Shown here: one piece after another, positions 5,279 to 5,926 of the stretch
Numbering within the stretch: the stretch's first letter is position 1
How the letters are laid out: every line of letters begins with the position of its first letter
Origin: an uncultured bacterium
Lineage (GTDB): Bacteria > Desulfobacterota > Desulfobulbia > Desulfobulbales > Desulfobulbaceae
DNA length: 5,926 bases
Direction of reading: 5' to 3'
Assembly: GCA_903842475.1 (NCBI GenBank)
Contig: CAIMMA010000593.1
Location: 1-5,926 of the forward strand
Translations under genes and position numbers: made by a program
The notes under the pieces: model-generated
What the model was told of the DNA's origin: nothing
What the model saw: the letters and a program-made list of their open reading frames with translations, nothing else
Database searches by the model: none

Positions 5279-5926
5279 ATGCAACGGGTGATCACAACCG
5301 AAAAAATTCCGCTGCTGCTCTGGCTGGATCAGTTGGAGGCCGACGCCCTGGTCCAGGCCAAAAACCTGGCCAATCTACCTTGGGCCTTTCACCATGTGGC
5401 CCTCATGGCCGACGCCCACGTTGGCTACGGCATGCCGATCGGCGGGGTGCTGGCCACCACCGGGGCGATCATCCCCAACGGGGTCGGGGTCGATATCGGC
5501 TGCGGCATGCAGGCGGTGCGCACCGGTTTGACCGAGATCGATCCGGCTCGGCTGAGAAAGATACTGGGCGGCCTGCGCACCACCATTCCCCTGGGATTTA
5601 AACATCACGAAAGGCCGAAACCCGCTGAACTCCTGCCCGATCCCGGGAAGCTGGATCGTGATTTGCCGGTGGTTGCCGGCGAGTTTGCCAGCGCCCGCCG
5701 GCAGGTGGGGACCCTGGGAGGCGGCAATCATTTCATCGAAATCCAGCAGGGCAGCGATCACCGAATCTGGCTGATGGTACATTCCGGCAGCAGGAATCTG
5801 GGCTACAAGGTGGCCGGATTTTATAACAATCTGGCCATCAATCTGGCCAAGGCCGGCGGAAAAAACGCGGTTCCCAAAGAGTGGCAGCTGGCCGCTTTGC
5901 CGTTGGCCTCGGCGGAGGGGCAGCAA
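5279..5926 (+). CDS. rtcB: RtcB family RNA-splicing ligase, N-terminal 216 aa (cut by window edge)
   Basis: RtcB joins RNA 2',3'-cyclic phosphate or 3'-phosphate ends to 5'-OH ends using GTP and Mn2+, in tRNA splicing or RNA repair. Translation from the ATG at 5279 is open to the window end with no stop. AAGGGG at 5268-5273 is its ribosome binding site. Diagnostic blocks appear in order: MADAHVGYGMPIGGVLA (43-59), GVGVDIGCGM (68-77) with metal ligands D72 and C75, LGGGNHFIEI (146-155) with N150 and H151, and VHSGSRNLG (167-175) with H168. These correspond to E. coli D75, C78, N167, H168 and H185. The spacing between C75 and H151 is 14 residues shorter than in E. coli, suggesting a compact bacterial RtcB. 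The guanylylated histidine (E. coli H337) lies beyond the window. Any archease, RtcA or RtcR partner downstream cannot be seen. It is divergent from the Gate gene. Confidence 0.95.
   Translation, partial: MQRVITTEKIPLLLWLDQLEADALVQAKNLANLPWAFHHVALMADAHVGYGMPIGGVLATTGAIIPNGVGVDIGCGMQAVRTGLTEIDPARLRKILGGLRTTIPLGFKHHERPKPAELLPDPGKLDRDLPVVAGEFASARRQVGTLGGGNHFIEIQQGSDHRIWLMVHSGSRNLGYKVAGFYNNLAINLAKAGGKNAVPKEWQLAALPLASAEGQQ

Noticed and set aside
5375..5926. Minus-strand open frame of 183 codons at the right edge
   Set aside because: It lies opposite the rtcB reading frame, which carries all the expected RtcB metal-binding blocks. The antisense translation has no recognisable motif.

Overview
This window comes from a GC-rich Gram-negative bacterium. 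The gene types (a long signal-peptide-bearing M16 peptidase, a tandem-domain universal stress protein, a Gate-type membrane protein and RtcB) would suit a deltaproteobacterium (Desulfobacterota, for example the Desulfobulbales or Desulfuromonadales). That placement is an impression from protein style, not a search result. I see no mobile element, tRNA, rRNA or CRISPR array, and base use is uniform, so it reads as ordinary chromosome.

Layout: (1) Bases 1-81, minus strand: the first 27 codons of a short-chain dehydrogenase/reductase (SDR), leaving the window on the left. (2) Bases 82-157: a compact divergent promoter region with a 16-bp dyad (107-122) over the best -10 box. (3) Bases 158-3037, plus: a 959-aa exported PqqL-like M16 zinc peptidase with an active N-terminal half and a second half that has lost its metal site. 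(4) Bases 3038-3102: a convergent gap with a GC-rich hairpin. (5) Bases 3103-4026, minus: a two-domain UspA-type protein whose second nucleotide-binding motif is degenerate. (6) Bases 4027-4171: a structured leader of the usp gene with strong dyads, two of which share the core AACC-N3-GGTT. (7) Bases 4172-5140, minus: a 322-aa polytopic membrane protein resembling the nucleoside-recognition (Gate) family, with a visible internal repeat. (8) Bases 5141-5278: a second divergent intergenic region. (9) Bases 5279-5926, plus: the first 216 codons of an RtcB RNA ligase, running off the right edge.

The genes do not form one obvious pathway. The Gate-protein gene and the usp gene run in the same direction, and no clear intrinsic terminator lies between them. 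They could be co-transcribed, but a perfect TATAAT at the very end of the Gate gene suggests usp also has its own promoter. SDR and peptidase are divergent neighbours that may share a regulator. RtcB (RNA repair) and the stress protein are both stress-associated, but nothing in the sequence ties them together.

The protein families are all known. The observations most worth checking are regulatory: the operator-like dyad between SDR and peptidase, and the repeated AACC-N3-GGTT dyads ahead of usp. I do not see evidence for a new multi-gene system in this window.
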